Positions 17,790 through 27,035 of a DNA stretch of 64,000 bases are shown here, piece by piece. Where the stretch lies: positions 1 through 64,000 of the forward strand of contig CAKSEE010000010.1 of assembly GCA_934446455.1 (NCBI GenBank), written 5' to 3'. Below the pieces are notes generated by a model, which was given only the letters and a program-made list of their open reading frames with translations, did not search any database and was not told where the DNA came from. Each line of letters begins with the position of its first letter. Position 1 is the stretch's first letter. The DNA is from an uncultured Oscillospiraceae bacterium. Its GTDB lineage: Bacteria > Bacillota > Clostridia > Oscillospirales > Ruminococcaceae. A program made the position numbers and the translations under genes.

Positions 17790-19112
17790 TCAGAGTTCTG
17801 CGTCCACCTCGGAAAGCACCTCGTCAAGCTTCGGCATTTCCTCGCGAAGCTGCTCGGGCGTGATGATGAGCGGCGGGCATACAAGTATCATGTTCTCGTG
17901 GGAGTAGGTCATAAAGCCCTTTGCCTTAAGCTTGCCGATAATTTTGCCCATTACGCCGTTCTTGTCGCCGCCGTAGGGAACGAGCGGCTCGCGGGTGGTC
18001 TTGTCCTTTACAAGCTCAACTGCGGAGAAAAGCCCGATGCAGCGCACATCGCCGACGCAGCTGTGCTTTTCCTTGATTTCGCCGAGAAGCTCCCTGAGCA
18101 CCTTTCCGCTCTTTGCAACGTTGCCGAGGATATTGGTCTGCTCGTAGTAGTCGAGGCAGGCAACGCCCGCAGCGCACGCAAGGGGGTGTCCGCTGTAGGT
18201 AAGGCCGCACTGCAGCACGTTGTCGTTGAAGTATTCCGCAATCTTACTGCTTACCGCAACGCCGCCCAGCTGAACGTAACCGCAGGTAACGCCCTTTGCA
18301 AAGCTTACAAGGTCGGGCTTTACGCCAAAGTTCTCAAACGCGAACATCCTGCCCGTTCTGCCGAAGCCCGCCATTACCTCGTCGCATATCATAACTATGC
18401 CGTAGTCGTCGCATATCTTCCTTACGCCCTGTAAATATCCCTCCGGCGGGATAATTACGCCGTTGGAACCCGTTACCGTTTCCATAACTATCGCCGCAAC
18501 GCTGTCCGCGCCCTCGTAAAGCACCTGCTCGCGCAGCTTGTTTATGTAGTAGTCGGAGTACTCCTTTTCCGTTTTGAACGGCAGGTTGTCGCGGTACATA
18601 TACGGGTCGAAGAACTTTACAAAGCCAGGAACGCCAGGCTCAAGCGGGAAGCGCCGCGGCTCGCCCGTAAGGTTGCCCGCGCCGAATGTGGAGCCGTGGT
18701 AGCTTCTGTAGCGGGAGAATACCTTTTTGCGCCCCGTATAGAGCCTTGCTATCTTGATGGCGTTTTCGTTCGCGTCCGCGCCGCCGTTGGTGAAGAACAC
18801 CTTGCCGAACGTATCGGGCATGAGCTTTATTATCTTTTCTGCGAGAGCCGAGCGGCTCTCCGCGGCGTAGCCTGGGCCCACAAAGCAGAACTTTTCCGCC
18901 TGCTCCTTGATAGCGTCGATTATCGGGCGGCAGCCGAAGCCGACGTTCAGGTTTACGAGCTGGCTCGACATATCGGTGTAGCGGCGGCCGTCGTAATCCC
19001 AGAAGTATATGCCATCGCCCTTTTCAACGGCGATGGGGTTAAGACCCTTCTGCTTTGACCATGACTGTAAATTGTATCTGGTGTGGTTGGTTTTGATTTC
19101 AGTTGCCTTCAT
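17790..19112 (-). CDS. Class III PLP-dependent aminotransferase
   Basis: 440 residues with the features of the ornithine/omega-amino acid aminotransferase family: FFTNGGADANENAIKIAR near residue 105, YRSYHGSTFGAGNLTG near residue 140, the metal/PLP segment VMICDEVMAGFGRTG near residue 235, and the likely PLP Lys in SFAKGVTCGY. It starts inside the 3' end of pucR (14-base overlap), with GGAGG before the ATG. The surrounding dihydropyrimidinase and PreA-like genes suggest it removes the amino group of beta-alanine or a related omega-amino acid, transferring it to pyruvate or 2-oxoglutarate. That substrate is inferred from context. Confidence 0.9.
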   Translation of the reverse strand: MKATEIKTNHTRYNLQSWSKQKGLNPIAVEKGDGIYFWDYDGRRYTDMSSQLVNLNVGFGCRPIIDAIKEQAEKFCFVGPGYAAESRSALAEKIIKLMPDTFGKVFFTNGGADANENAIKIARLYTGRKKVFSRYRSYHGSTFGAGNLTGEPRRFPLEPGVPGFVKFFDPYMYRDNLPFKTEKEYSDYYINKLREQVLYEGADSVAAIVMETVTGSNGVIIPPEGYLQGVRKICDDYGIVMICDEVMAGFGRTGRMFAFENFGVKPDLVSFAKGVTCGYVQLGGVAVSSKIAEYFNDNVLQCGLTYSGHPLACAAGVACLDYYEQTNILGNVAKSGKVLRELLGEIKEKHSCVGDVRCIGLFSAVELVKDKTTREPLVPYGGDKNGVMGKIIGKLKAKGFMTYSHENMILVCPPLIITPEQLREEMPKLDEVLSEVDAEL

Positions 19113-20310
19113 ATGAATAGTCCTCCATAATTAGTTTCGAGCCTGCGTTTTTGAGCAGCTCCCTTGCGCGGAACGCCAGAAGCAGGTTCATTTTATCCTC
19201 GTCGCCGAAGTCGCTGTGAAGAAGCTCGCGTATCTGTCTGAGCTTGTAGTTCACCGTGTTGCGGTGTACCCCGAACTTCTCCGCTACGTCCTTTACGCTG
19301 CAGTTGCTCTCAAAGTAGCAGCGCAGCAGCTCGGCGCAGTCGGTGTTGTTTTTGGCGTCGTAGTCGAGCAGCGTCCCGAGCGTGGCGTCAACGTAGTCGG
19401 AGAGTATCCCCGCGTTCTCCACGCCGAAAAGCAGCTTGTACACGCCTATGTCGCGGTAATGCACGACGCTCTCGTACTTCATTTCGGCAAGGCGCAGGGC
19501 GCTTATTGCCTCGCGGTAGCCGCCGTGTATTCCCTCAAACCCAAGCCCCGTGCCCGAAATGCCGACGTTTACGCTCACGGGCTCACCGAACGCCTCCTCC
19601 ACCGCGCTTACAAGCTGCGCGCCCACGCGCCCCGCGTCCGCGGGGGAGAGGTGCTGACGAATGATTATCAGGTAGTTCTCCTGAATGAATATACACGAGG
19701 GATACTGCGTGCCCGCACATACCTTTCTCACGGGAAAGCGCATACTGCGCCATTCCGCCGCCGTGCCCTGCCTGCCCCCGTGCGAAAGCGACGCCGCAAG
19801 CAGGATATAGTCGCTCACGTCGTGGAAGCCGCGGCGTTCAAGCACGCTCGCGTAGGCTTCCTTGTCGGCGGGTGAGAATATGAGGTTGCGGAACGCTCCC
19901 GCAAGGCTCGTTTCGCTCTCCTCACTGCTCACTATCCTGTGGCAGAAGTCGTAGGTGAGGTCTATAAGCCTTACCGACCACGGCACGGTGAACAGCGGGA
20001 ACGCATTCTTGTCGCAGTATTCCGCGACAGAGCGCGGCACGGCGCTTATGTACGGGCCTATGTTCGCGACAAGCCCCGCCGCCCCGCGCTCGTGCAGATG
20101 CCGCACGAAATCAGGCAGCCAGTCGTTGCCCTTGTGCGCAATGCCCGTTGTGAAAACAAGCTCGTTGCCGTGCATGAAATCGGGTACCTCGCTGTCCTCA
20201 ACGATATGTACCCATCTTACGTAGTTTTCAAGTCCCGCGCGGCCCGCTATAAGCTTCATGCCGTAGGTCTTTTCGGTGTTCGCGCATATGCGCGCTATGG
20301 TAAGCGCCAT
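19099..20310 (-). CDS. PucR-family transcriptional regulator
   Basis: 403 residues. The N-terminal PucR sensory domain (LIAGRAGLENYVRWVHIVE, near residue 20) and a GGDEF-like middle segment lead to a C-terminal PucR helix-turn-helix (VKDVAEKFGVHRNTVNYKLRQI, about residues 340-365). PucR proteins activate purine or pyrimidine/allantoin catabolic genes in response to a pathway compound. Its place inside the operon, overlapping the aminotransferase gene by 14 bases and 28 bases after the PreA-like gene, makes it the likely pathway-specific regulator. A DNA-binding site cannot be assigned from sequence alone; the inverted repeat at 27308-27351 is one candidate. Confidence 0.92.
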   Translation of the reverse strand: MALTIARICANTEKTYGMKLIAGRAGLENYVRWVHIVEDSEVPDFMHGNELVFTTGIAHKGNDWLPDFVRHLHERGAAGLVANIGPYISAVPRSVAEYCDKNAFPLFTVPWSVRLIDLTYDFCHRIVSSEESETSLAGAFRNLIFSPADKEAYASVLERRGFHDVSDYILLAASLSHGGRQGTAAEWRSMRFPVRKVCAGTQYPSCIFIQENYLIIIRQHLSPADAGRVGAQLVSAVEEAFGEPVSVNVGISGTGLGFEGIHGGYREAISALRLAEMKYESVVHYRDIGVYKLLFGVENAGILSDYVDATLGTLLDYDAKNNTDCAELLRCYFESNCSVKDVAEKFGVHRNTVNYKLRQIRELLHSDFGDEDKMNLLLAFRARELLKNAGSKLIMEDYSYEGN

Positions 20311-20338
20311 GTTTCAGCCCTCCTTTCGTGCGAAAGCG

Positions 20339-21814
20339 TCAGCGGCGCTTTCCTGCTCTCCTGCTAAGGGTTATAGCTTCCGTTGGACATACAAGCGTGC
20401 AAAGCCCGCAGCCAACGCAGTTCGTGCCGACAAGACGCGGCTTTCTGTCGGCGCCGCAGGCTATGGCGCTGTGCCCGCCGTCCGCGCAGGACACCTCGCA
20501 CCGTCCGCAGCCCACGCAGCGCTCCCTGCCGAATACGGGGTAGACCGCCGTTTCGCGGTCGAGGTCGTCTGCGGGGATAATGTTGGCGTTCGCGCCGCCG
20601 CAAAGCTCCCTGAGACCTGAAAGCCCCTGCGCCGCCAGGAACGCCTGCGCGCCGCTTATGATGTCCTCGATAATGCGGTAGCCGTACTGCATTACCGCCG
20701 TGGTTATCTGAATGTTCGTGCAGCCGAGCGCTATGAACTCGAGCGCGTCGTGCCACGTTTCTATGCCGCCGATACCGCTCAGCGGCACGCCCTTAAGCTC
20801 GGGGCATACCGCAAGCTCGTGAATGAACCGCAGCGCTATCGGCTTTACCGCCTTGCCCGAGTAGCCCGATACCGCGCATTTTCCGCCTATGCTCGGCAGC
20901 GCCGTCATGTCCGGGAGGTCTATGCGCGTAAGGCTCTTAACGGTGTTTATCGCGGCAATTCCGTCTGCGCCCGCCTTTACTGCGGCTATCGCGGGCGGCT
21001 CCATTTTCGCGAGGTTCGGCGTCATCTTTGCAAGCACAGGCAGCTTTGTCCCGCGCTTTGCGGCGGCAGTGTAGAGCGCCACAAGCTCCTCGCTCTGCCC
21101 TACGTCGCAGCCAAGCCCCTCGCCCACCATCTGCGGACATGAGAAGTTGCATTCGATGATGTCGCAGCCCGCTTCCTCTGAGAGCCGCGCAAGCTGCGTC
21201 CATTCCTCCTCGGTGCTGCCCATTATCGAGGAAACGATTATCTTCTCGGGGAACTCCTGCTTCAGCCGCTTAAGTATCGCTAAGTTTTCCTCAAGCGGGT
21301 GGTCGGATATCTGCTCAAGATTCTTGAAGCCGAGGAACGGCATGTTCTCCTTGCCTATCGCGTCAAAGCGCGGCGACACCTCGTTTGGCACAATAAAGCC
21401 TATCGTCTTGTAGACTATGCCGCCCCAGCCGCTGCGCAGCGCCCGCGCGCACATCTCGTAGCTGCTTGCAACGACAGAGGAGGAGAGAAAGAACGGGTTT
21501 TCGCACCTCACCCCGCAGAAGTCCATAGAAAGGTCTGCGGCTGCGGGCTGCGCGGGCGCGGGCGCTGCGGAAGCCATCCGGCGCACCCTTATCGCCGCGT
21601 CGTAGTGTACGCAGGCGCTTTCGCACTCGCCGCGGCATTCCGTGCAGCGTGCGGGGTCTGTGTAACGCGCGCCGACTGCTGCGTTCTCAAACCGCACCGC
21701 CCGCACGAATCTTGCGGGGTCAAGCCCCTTTGAGCAGGCTTTCGTGCAGGGTGCGTCGCCGCATAAAAGGCAGCGCGCAGCCTCGTCGCGAAGAAAAAGG
21801 TCGGCGTATTTCAT
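20339..21814 (-). CDS. preA: PreA-like dihydropyrimidine dehydrogenase subunit with fused N-terminal Fe-S domain
   Basis: 491 residues. The N-terminal ~85 residues carry eight Cys in the arrangement of a GltD/PreT-type Fe-S domain ([25 protein letters not shown]). A PreA/DHOD-like FMN barrel follows with the active-site Cys226 in NFSCPQM, then two C-terminal 4Fe-4S motifs ([22 protein letters not shown]). In Escherichia coli the Fe-S domain belongs to PreT together with FAD and NADH domains; here it is attached directly to PreA and the flavin/NAD part is missing. It would reduce uracil/thymine or oxidise the dihydro forms. The electron donor is unknown. ATG at 21814 has AAGGAGG eight bases upstream; a GTG at 21820 is too close to it. 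Confidence 0.88.
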   Translation of the reverse strand: MKYADLFLRDEAARCLLCGDAPCTKACSKGLDPARFVRAVRFENAAVGARYTDPARCTECRGECESACVHYDAAIRVRRMASAAPAPAQPAAADLSMDFCGVRCENPFFLSSSVVASSYEMCARALRSGWGGIVYKTIGFIVPNEVSPRFDAIGKENMPFLGFKNLEQISDHPLEENLAILKRLKQEFPEKIIVSSIMGSTEEEWTQLARLSEEAGCDIIECNFSCPQMVGEGLGCDVGQSEELVALYTAAAKRGTKLPVLAKMTPNLAKMEPPAIAAVKAGADGIAAINTVKSLTRIDLPDMTALPSIGGKCAVSGYSGKAVKPIALRFIHELAVCPELKGVPLSGIGGIETWHDALEFIALGCTNIQITTAVMQYGYRIIEDIISGAQAFLAAQGLSGLRELCGGANANIIPADDLDRETAVYPVFGRERCVGCGRCEVSCADGGHSAIACGADRKPRLVGTNCVGCGLCTLVCPTEAITLSRRAGKRR

Positions 21815-21844
21815 GTTCACTCCTCCTTGTCAATGTCGTGCAGG

Positions 21845-23206
21845 TTATTTCGCCCTATGCTTTGCGCACTTTACGAACTTGCCCCAGCCGCGCCCGCCGA
21901 CAAACTCGCCGTTGTCGTATACGAGCCGCCCGCGTGAGTAGGTCTGCACGGGGTAGCCGTGCACCGAGATACCCTCCCAGATGGTGTGGTCGCAGTCCGA
22001 GTGCATATTCTCCTGATGAATGGTGAAGTCCTTTGCGGGGTCGTATATCACGATGTCCGCGTCCTTGCCAACGGCAATCTCGCCCTTGTCGGTGCAGCCG
22101 AATATCCTTGCGGGGTTTGTGGAGCAAAGCTCGACCGCCTTTTCAAACGTTATCACGCCGTCGTTCGCCTTGCCGAGCATATACGGGTACATATTCTCAA
22201 CGCCCGCGCAGCCGTTCGGTATTTTTCTGAAGTCCTCCAGACCCCAGTCCTTTTCGCTCTGCCGGAACGGGCAGTGGTCGGTGGCGATGGTGTCGATGTC
22301 GCCGCGCTTTACGGCTTCCCATACGGCGTCCTGCGACTCCTTGCCCTTCATGGGGGGAGAGCATACGAAGTTCCTGCCGTCGGGGCGCCTGTAAACGTCG
22401 CTTGTAAATTCAAGGTACTGCGGGCAGGTCTCCGCGTATATCTCGTAGCCCTCGTCCTTGGCGCGCGTTACCGCCTCAACGCCCTGCCTGTCCGCAAGGT
22501 GAACGATGTAGAGCGGCGCTCCCGCCGCCTTTGCAAGGTTGATGGCGCGCTCGTCCGCCTCGCCCTCTACGAACTCGGGGCGGCTCATGTAGTGATACCA
22601 TGCGCTGGTTTTGCCCTCGCTTATGTACTTTTCGGTGAGGGTGTTTACAAGCTCGTTGTTCTCCGCGTGTACCGCGATAAGCGCGCCGAAGTCCTTTGAG
22701 CGCTGAAGCAGCCTGAAGAACACGCCGTCCTTTACGCCGAAGTCGTACACCATAAACACCTTGTAGGAGGTAATGCCCTCGTCGCACGCCTCGCCAATGC
22801 TGTCAAGCAGCTTTCCGCTTATGTCCTTTACGCCGATGTGGAACGAGTAGTCCACCGCGGCGTCGGGAACGGCGAGAGCGTTTCTGCGCAGGAAGGTTTC
22901 GGTCATCGTTTCGCCGAAGTCCTGAAGCGCGAAGTCGAATACCGTTGTCGTGCCGCCGCAGGCAGCCGCGCGCGTTCCCGCAAAGTAGTCGTCGGACGAC
23001 ACCGTGCCGCCGAACGGCATTGCAAGGTGCGTGTGCGCGTCTATGGCGCCGGGCAGCACGAGCTTTCCCGCGGCGTCCACTACCTTTGCGGCAGGGTCTG
23101 AAAGCTCCGCGCCCAGAGCCGCTATCTTACCGTCCTTTACCGCAACGTCAGCCTTAAAGCTGCCTGTCGCAGTTACAACAGTTCCGTTTTTGATTATCAA
23201 ATCCAT
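21845..23206 (-). CDS. Dihydropyrimidinase (D-hydantoinase)
   Basis: 453 residues, standard for the family. The metal-binding motif DAHTHL is near residue 58, the carboxylated Lys is Lys149 in SYKVFMVYDFG, and the further ligand motif AVHAEN is near residue 180. It hydrolyses dihydrouracil or dihydrothymine to N-carbamoyl-beta-amino acids, the second step of reductive pyrimidine breakdown. I chose the ATG at 23206 with AAAGGAGG upstream rather than an in-frame codon 24 residues earlier, which would run through the palindrome at 23241-23280. It lies between the binding-protein gene and the PreA-like gene, 30 bases from the latter. Confidence 0.94.
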   Translation of the reverse strand: MDLIIKNGTVVTATGSFKADVAVKDGKIAALGAELSDPAAKVVDAAGKLVLPGAIDAHTHLAMPFGGTVSSDDYFAGTRAAACGGTTTVFDFALQDFGETMTETFLRRNALAVPDAAVDYSFHIGVKDISGKLLDSIGEACDEGITSYKVFMVYDFGVKDGVFFRLLQRSKDFGALIAVHAENNELVNTLTEKYISEGKTSAWYHYMSRPEFVEGEADERAINLAKAAGAPLYIVHLADRQGVEAVTRAKDEGYEIYAETCPQYLEFTSDVYRRPDGRNFVCSPPMKGKESQDAVWEAVKRGDIDTIATDHCPFRQSEKDWGLEDFRKIPNGCAGVENMYPYMLGKANDGVITFEKAVELCSTNPARIFGCTDKGEIAVGKDADIVIYDPAKDFTIHQENMHSDCDHTIWEGISVHGYPVQTYSRGRLVYDNGEFVGGRGWGKFVKCAKHRAK

Positions 23207-23240
23207 AAAGCAACCTCCTTTGTAAGCCCAGGCAAAGCCT

Positions 23241-23300
23241 GTTTGTCGGAAAACCTGCCGCGGCAGGCTTTCCGACAAACCCGCGCGGGAGAACGCGGGT
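23241..23300 (-). repeat. Intercistronic palindrome and second hairpin
   Basis: A 40-base palindrome centred at 23260/23261 has two 20-base arms with one mismatch (GTTTGTCGGAAA... / ...TTTCCGACAAAC). It adjoins a second hairpin, ACCCGCG (23279-23285) with CGCGGGT (23294-23300). No U run follows, so it is unlikely to be a full terminator. It may stabilise or process the operon mRNA between the binding protein and the enzymes, or be a REP-like element. Confidence 0.8.
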
Positions 23301-23337
23301 CTGCCGGAGCTGTGAAAACCATTCCGGGAACTTTGTG

Positions 23338-24507
23338 TTACTTCTTAAAGGTGTCGTTCTTGTAAACGAGTACAAGACCCGAGCGCTGATATACCTGCGC
23401 TACCTCGAGCAGCTCCATGCCGCCCGCGTTCGCGTTGATGAGGTTGGATACCCACGTTACGCCGAAGTCTACCGTGCCGTTGTATACCGCGGTCGTTTCG
23501 GAGATGTCGCCGCCGCCGCTTACGATGGTGACGTCAAGACCAACCTCGTCGTAGTAGCCCTTTGCCTTTGCAACGTAGTAGCCCATGAACTGCGCCTGCG
23601 GCAGCCACTTGAGCTGTACGGAAACCGCGGTCTTTTCGGGCGCGCCGTCTGTCGCGGGGTCGTATGCGAGAAACGCGGTGCTGCGGATATCGTCAAGCGT
23701 AAGGGAAGCCAGCTTGTCCTTTGCGGCGCTGTCCTCTAGGATAATGTACTGCTTTGCAAGCTCAAGGGTCTGCTGCATAGCGTCCTCGTCCATATTGCCA
23801 ACGTCCGCAGCGGAAACCGCGTTGCCCTTTGTGTCGGTGGTAACGAGCTTTGCTACCTCCTTCGCCATGTAAGCCTGATGGTCCGCGGAAACGGACGAGC
23901 CTGCCTCAAACACTATCTCCGCCGCCTCGTCGGGGTGTTCGCATGCGTAAGCCCAGCCCTTCATCGAGGCGGAAACGAACGCCTTTACGGTGTTGGGGTT
24001 CTCCTCTGCAAACTTTTTGGAGGTGAACAGGTTGTCCTCAAGCATTGCAACGCCCTCGTCGTTCATATCAATGGTGCTTACGGTGTCGCCGTAGCCGTAG
24101 CCGCCGTCATAGTCGTTCACAACAAGTCCCAGCTCGTTGTATGTCATTGCGGAAGCGAGCGTTACCGTGTCGCTGTCGAACTGGTCCATTGTAAAGTCCT
24201 GCGTGATGTATTCGGGTGAAAGCCCGTACTTTGTCAGCAGCGCCTGTATCTCGTACTCGTTGCCGAGTCCCCAGTTGCCGACCTTGCCCTCAGCGGCAGC
24301 CGTTCTGATTATCTCCTCGTGGGTCATCATGCCGCCCTCGTCCGGGGAGTCCTCAGCCGCGGTACTGTCAGCCGCGCTGCTCTGCGAGGAGCTGTTCTGC
24401 GCTGCGGATGAGCCGCTGTCAGACGTTGCTGTCTGCGTACATGCTGTAAGCTGTGCGCACGCGAGTATCACCGCTGCTGCGGCAAGTAATGCCTTTGTCC
24501 TTTTCAT
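23338..24507 (-). CDS. ABC-transporter binding lipoprotein, NMT1/THI5-like, circularly permuted
   Basis: 389 residues. The lipoprotein signal ends at Cys23 (LTAC), followed by a Ser/Ala-rich linker to about residue 70. The rest is the NMT1/THI5-like fold, but in swapped order. Residues from about 74 (GKVGNWGLGNEYE, MTYNELGLVV, NDEGVAMLED, MKGWAYACEHPDEAAEIV) are normally the second half of the protein. The normal first half (VSVQLKWLPQAQFMGYYVAKA, GTVDFGVTWVS, AQVYQRSG) comes last, from about residue 295. The ATG at 24507 has AAAGGCAGG upstream; an in-frame ATG 13 residues earlier lacks a signal-peptide context. It captures a pyrimidine-like ligand for the two permeases and ATPase upstream. 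The substrate is inferred from the catabolic genes. Confidence 0.9.
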   Translation of the reverse strand: MKRTKALLAAAAVILACAQLTACTQTATSDSGSSAAQNSSSQSSAADSTAAEDSPDEGGMMTHEEIIRTAAAEGKVGNWGLGNEYEIQALLTKYGLSPEYITQDFTMDQFDSDTVTLASAMTYNELGLVVNDYDGGYGYGDTVSTIDMNDEGVAMLEDNLFTSKKFAEENPNTVKAFVSASMKGWAYACEHPDEAAEIVFEAGSSVSADHQAYMAKEVAKLVTTDTKGNAVSAADVGNMDEDAMQQTLELAKQYIILEDSAAKDKLASLTLDDIRSTAFLAYDPATDGAPEKTAVSVQLKWLPQAQFMGYYVAKAKGYYDEVGLDVTIVSGGGDISETTAVYNGTVDFGVTWVSNLINANAGGMELLEVAQVYQRSGLVLVYKNDTFKK

Positions 24508-24611
24508 GTGTTCTGCCTGCCTTTCATTCGCGGCAGAGCCGTGCATAAGCGCGGTACTGCCTGTTTTTTTCGCGGACGTCCGCCCGCTTTTCTATTCCTT
24601 AAAGCAGCGGG

Positions 24612-25412
24612 TCACGCCCGTCTGCGTTTAAGCACGATATGCTCTGCCAGCATGAGTACGGCGTACATCGCTATACCCATTGCGCACGCCACGGCTATGT
24701 AAGCCCACGCCGTGGGGTATTGTCCCTTTACTATGTTCTCGCGTATCTGCCTGCCGACGCCCGCAGTTTCCTCTGCGAAGTATTCCGTTACAAGCGCGCC
24801 TATTACGCTTGCGGGAACGCTTACGCGCAGCGCCGTAAACACGTACGGCAGCGAGTTCGGCAGCCTGAGCTTAAGGAACACCGTCATTCTGCCTGCGGCG
24901 TACGAGCGCATGAGGTCCTCTGAAAAGGGTTTTAGCTCGGTGAGACCCCTGAACGCGTTTACGCTCATCGAAGCCGTGCAGGACACCGTAACCACGATTA
25001 TCTTTGCAATGGTGCTTCTTACGGAAACGTCGCTGCTGACGTCGCGCGTCCAGTTGTTGATTACGGGCGCCAGAGCCACTATCGGGATAGCGTTGAACGC
25101 CGATACTATCGCAAGCCCGCCCGCGCCCCATTTCGGGAACGCCGCGGCAGCAAGCGCTATAAGGTAGCCCAGAATGCTGCCCGCCGCAAGCCCGCCGAAC
25201 GCCACAAGCAGCGTTATCTGCACGTGCCCGCCTATTGCGGTGCTGTTCTGCGAGATTATCTCGCCTATGCGCGTGGGGAGCGGCAGGGTTATCGTGTCCG
25301 TGCCTGTCCATGAGTGCAGCGTCTGCGACTGCCACAGCGCAAACACTATCACGCCGAACGCCAGCGGGAGAAGCACTCCCGAAGCGCTGTCGAGAAGCTT
25401 TTTGGCTTTCAT
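24612..25412 (-). CDS. ABC transporter permease (SsuC/TauC type)
   Basis: 266 residues with about six membrane segments and the permease coupling motif region (GLTELKPFSEDLMRSYAAG...LRLPNSLPYVFTALRVS). Same family as permeases for nitrate, sulfonate, taurine and hydroxymethylpyrimidine. The ATG overlaps the stop of the preceding permease (ATGA), so the two are translationally coupled and probably form a heterodimer. GAGGAGG lies before the start. The 104 bases to the binding-protein gene contain no promoter I can support. Confidence 0.92.
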   Translation of the reverse strand: MKAKKLLDSASGVLLPLAFGVIVFALWQSQTLHSWTGTDTITLPLPTRIGEIISQNSTAIGGHVQITLLVAFGGLAAGSILGYLIALAAAAFPKWGAGGLAIVSAFNAIPIVALAPVINNWTRDVSSDVSVRSTIAKIIVVTVSCTASMSVNAFRGLTELKPFSEDLMRSYAAGRMTVFLKLRLPNSLPYVFTALRVSVPASVIGALVTEYFAEETAGVGRQIRENIVKGQYPTAWAYIAVACAMGIAMYAVLMLAEHIVLKRRRA

Positions 25413-26224
25413 TTCCTGCCTCCTCTCTTATACGGGCAGAGGATATTCTCCGCCAGACCCATGAGCTTGTAACTCAGTATGCCGATAACTGCGCTTATAA
25501 GCACGATATCCCAGAACACAAGCCTTGTCATGCCGCCCTTGAGCGACTGCGAGAGCATACACCCAAGTCCGCTGCCGCCCTGCAGCGTATCCACGAGGAT
25601 AGAAGCGGTTATCGCCATAGGGGCGGATATCTTAAGTCCCGTAAAGAAGTAGGGGATGCACGCAGGGATAAGCGTTTTGGTGTAGAGCTGAAACTTATTC
25701 GCGGCGTAGGAGTACATCAGCTCGTGCTTTTCGCGCTCCACCGACCTGAACCCCGCAAGAACGTTTGCGGAAACGGGGTAGAACGTGAGTATCGCTGCAA
25801 TCACTGTGCGCGAGGCGTTGATGTCGCCCGTTATCGCGAGGATTATCGGCGCCATGCCGAGAATGGGTATCATCTGTATTATCATAAGGTAGGGGAAGGC
25901 TATCTTCTCGATTATCTTCGACAGGCTCATGAGAAGCGCCAGCACAAAGCCCGCCGCCGTGCCGATAAGAAAGCCTATGCCCGCCCGCGAGAGCGTTTCG
26001 CCGCAGCTTGAAGCGATAAGCTGCGCCATTGTGAGCTTGCCCGTAATCAGTTTTCCGCTGAAGAACGAGCCGATGATCTCCCACAGGTGCGGCAGCACGT
26101 TTATCGGTGTGCGCTTTGTCGCCGCAACGATAAACGCGAAAATCTCCCAGACAATTACGAGCGCCAGCACCCACACCAGCATGACGAAGTGCTTCGAGCG
26201 GAAAAATGCTTTTATCCTTGTCAT
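25409..26224 (-). CDS. ABC transporter permease (SsuC/TauC type)
   Basis: 271 residues, a second inner-membrane permease of the same family. Membrane segments start with HFVMLVWVLALVIVWEIFAFI, and the coupling region reads GFRSVEREKHELMYSYAAN. It is 15 bases after the ATPase gene and shares four bases with the next permease. AAAGGAG precedes the ATG. Two non-identical permeases with one ATPase and a THI5-like binding protein resemble ThiXYZ/RibXY-type importers of pyrimidine or vitamin precursors. Confidence 0.92.
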   Translation of the reverse strand: MTRIKAFFRSKHFVMLVWVLALVIVWEIFAFIVAATKRTPINVLPHLWEIIGSFFSGKLITGKLTMAQLIASSCGETLSRAGIGFLIGTAAGFVLALLMSLSKIIEKIAFPYLMIIQMIPILGMAPIILAITGDINASRTVIAAILTFYPVSANVLAGFRSVEREKHELMYSYAANKFQLYTKTLIPACIPYFFTGLKISAPMAITASILVDTLQGGSGLGCMLSQSLKGGMTRLVFWDIVLISAVIGILSYKLMGLAENILCPYKRGGRK

Positions 26225-26239
26225 GGCTGTTCTCCTTTC

Positions 26240-27013
26240 CTATACTCCCTCAAAGCTGCCGCGTACCTTTGTCACAAGCGCGGTGAACTCTGCGGTGCCT
26301 GTCATTTCGGGGGTGCGCGGGCGCGGCAGGTTTATGTCCACAACCGCGGACAGCCGCCCGGGGTGAGGGGACAGCACGCACACCCTGTCAGACAGGAACA
26401 CGCTTTCGGAGATGTTGTGCGTTACGAACACAACGGTCTTGTTGGTCTTGCGCCAGATGTTAAGCAGGTCTATGTGCAGCTTCTCTCGGGTGAACTCGTC
26501 GAGCGCCGAGAACGGCTCGTCCATCAGCAGTATCTCGGGACGGATAGCAAGCGCCCTTGCAATGCCCACGCGCTGCTGCATACCGCCTGAAAGCTGATTG
26601 GGGTAGTGGTTTGCGAACTTTGACAGCCCCACCATCTCCAGCATACTGTCCGCTATGTCCTCGCGTTCGCTTTTGGGAACGTGCATTATTTCGAGCGGCA
26701 GCATAACGTTTTTGCGGACTGTGCGCCAGTCGTAAAGCACGGGGCTCTGAAACACTATGCCGTAGCGCTGCGCAAGCCTTGCTTCCTTTGGCGAAACGCC
26801 GCCTACCGTGATTGTGCCCGTTGTCGGGTGCAGCAGGTCTGCGATTATCCTCAGCAGAGTGGTCTTGCCGCAGCCCGAGGGACCAAGCAGGGAGATGAAC
26901 TCGCCCTTGCGGATATCGAGCGTTACGTTGGTGAGCGCAGTCACGTCGTTCCCCTTGCTGTCCTTGTAAACCATGCCGATGCTGTCAAGCATGATTTCTC
27001 TTTCGTTCTCCAT
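26240..27013 (-). CDS. ABC transporter ATP-binding protein (SsuB/TauB type)
   Basis: 257 residues from the ATG at 27013. Walker A is GPSGCGKTTLLR, the Q-loop follows, the signature is LSGGMQQRVGIARA, Walker B is ILLMDEPFSALDE, and the H-loop is VFVTHNISE. It energises the two permeases that follow. In-frame codons upstream lie inside the leader hairpin and are not used; AAGGAG lies 9 bases before the chosen start. First gene of the operon that runs to the aminotransferase gene. Confidence 0.94.
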   Translation of the reverse strand: MENEREIMLDSIGMVYKDSKGNDVTALTNVTLDIRKGEFISLLGPSGCGKTTLLRIIADLLHPTTGTITVGGVSPKEARLAQRYGIVFQSPVLYDWRTVRKNVMLPLEIMHVPKSEREDIADSMLEMVGLSKFANHYPNQLSGGMQQRVGIARALAIRPEILLMDEPFSALDEFTREKLHIDLLNIWRKTNKTVVFVTHNISESVFLSDRVCVLSPHPGRLSAVVDINLPRPRTPEMTGTAEFTALVTKVRGSFEGV

Positions 27014-27035
27014 AATGATCACTCCTTCAGATAAT

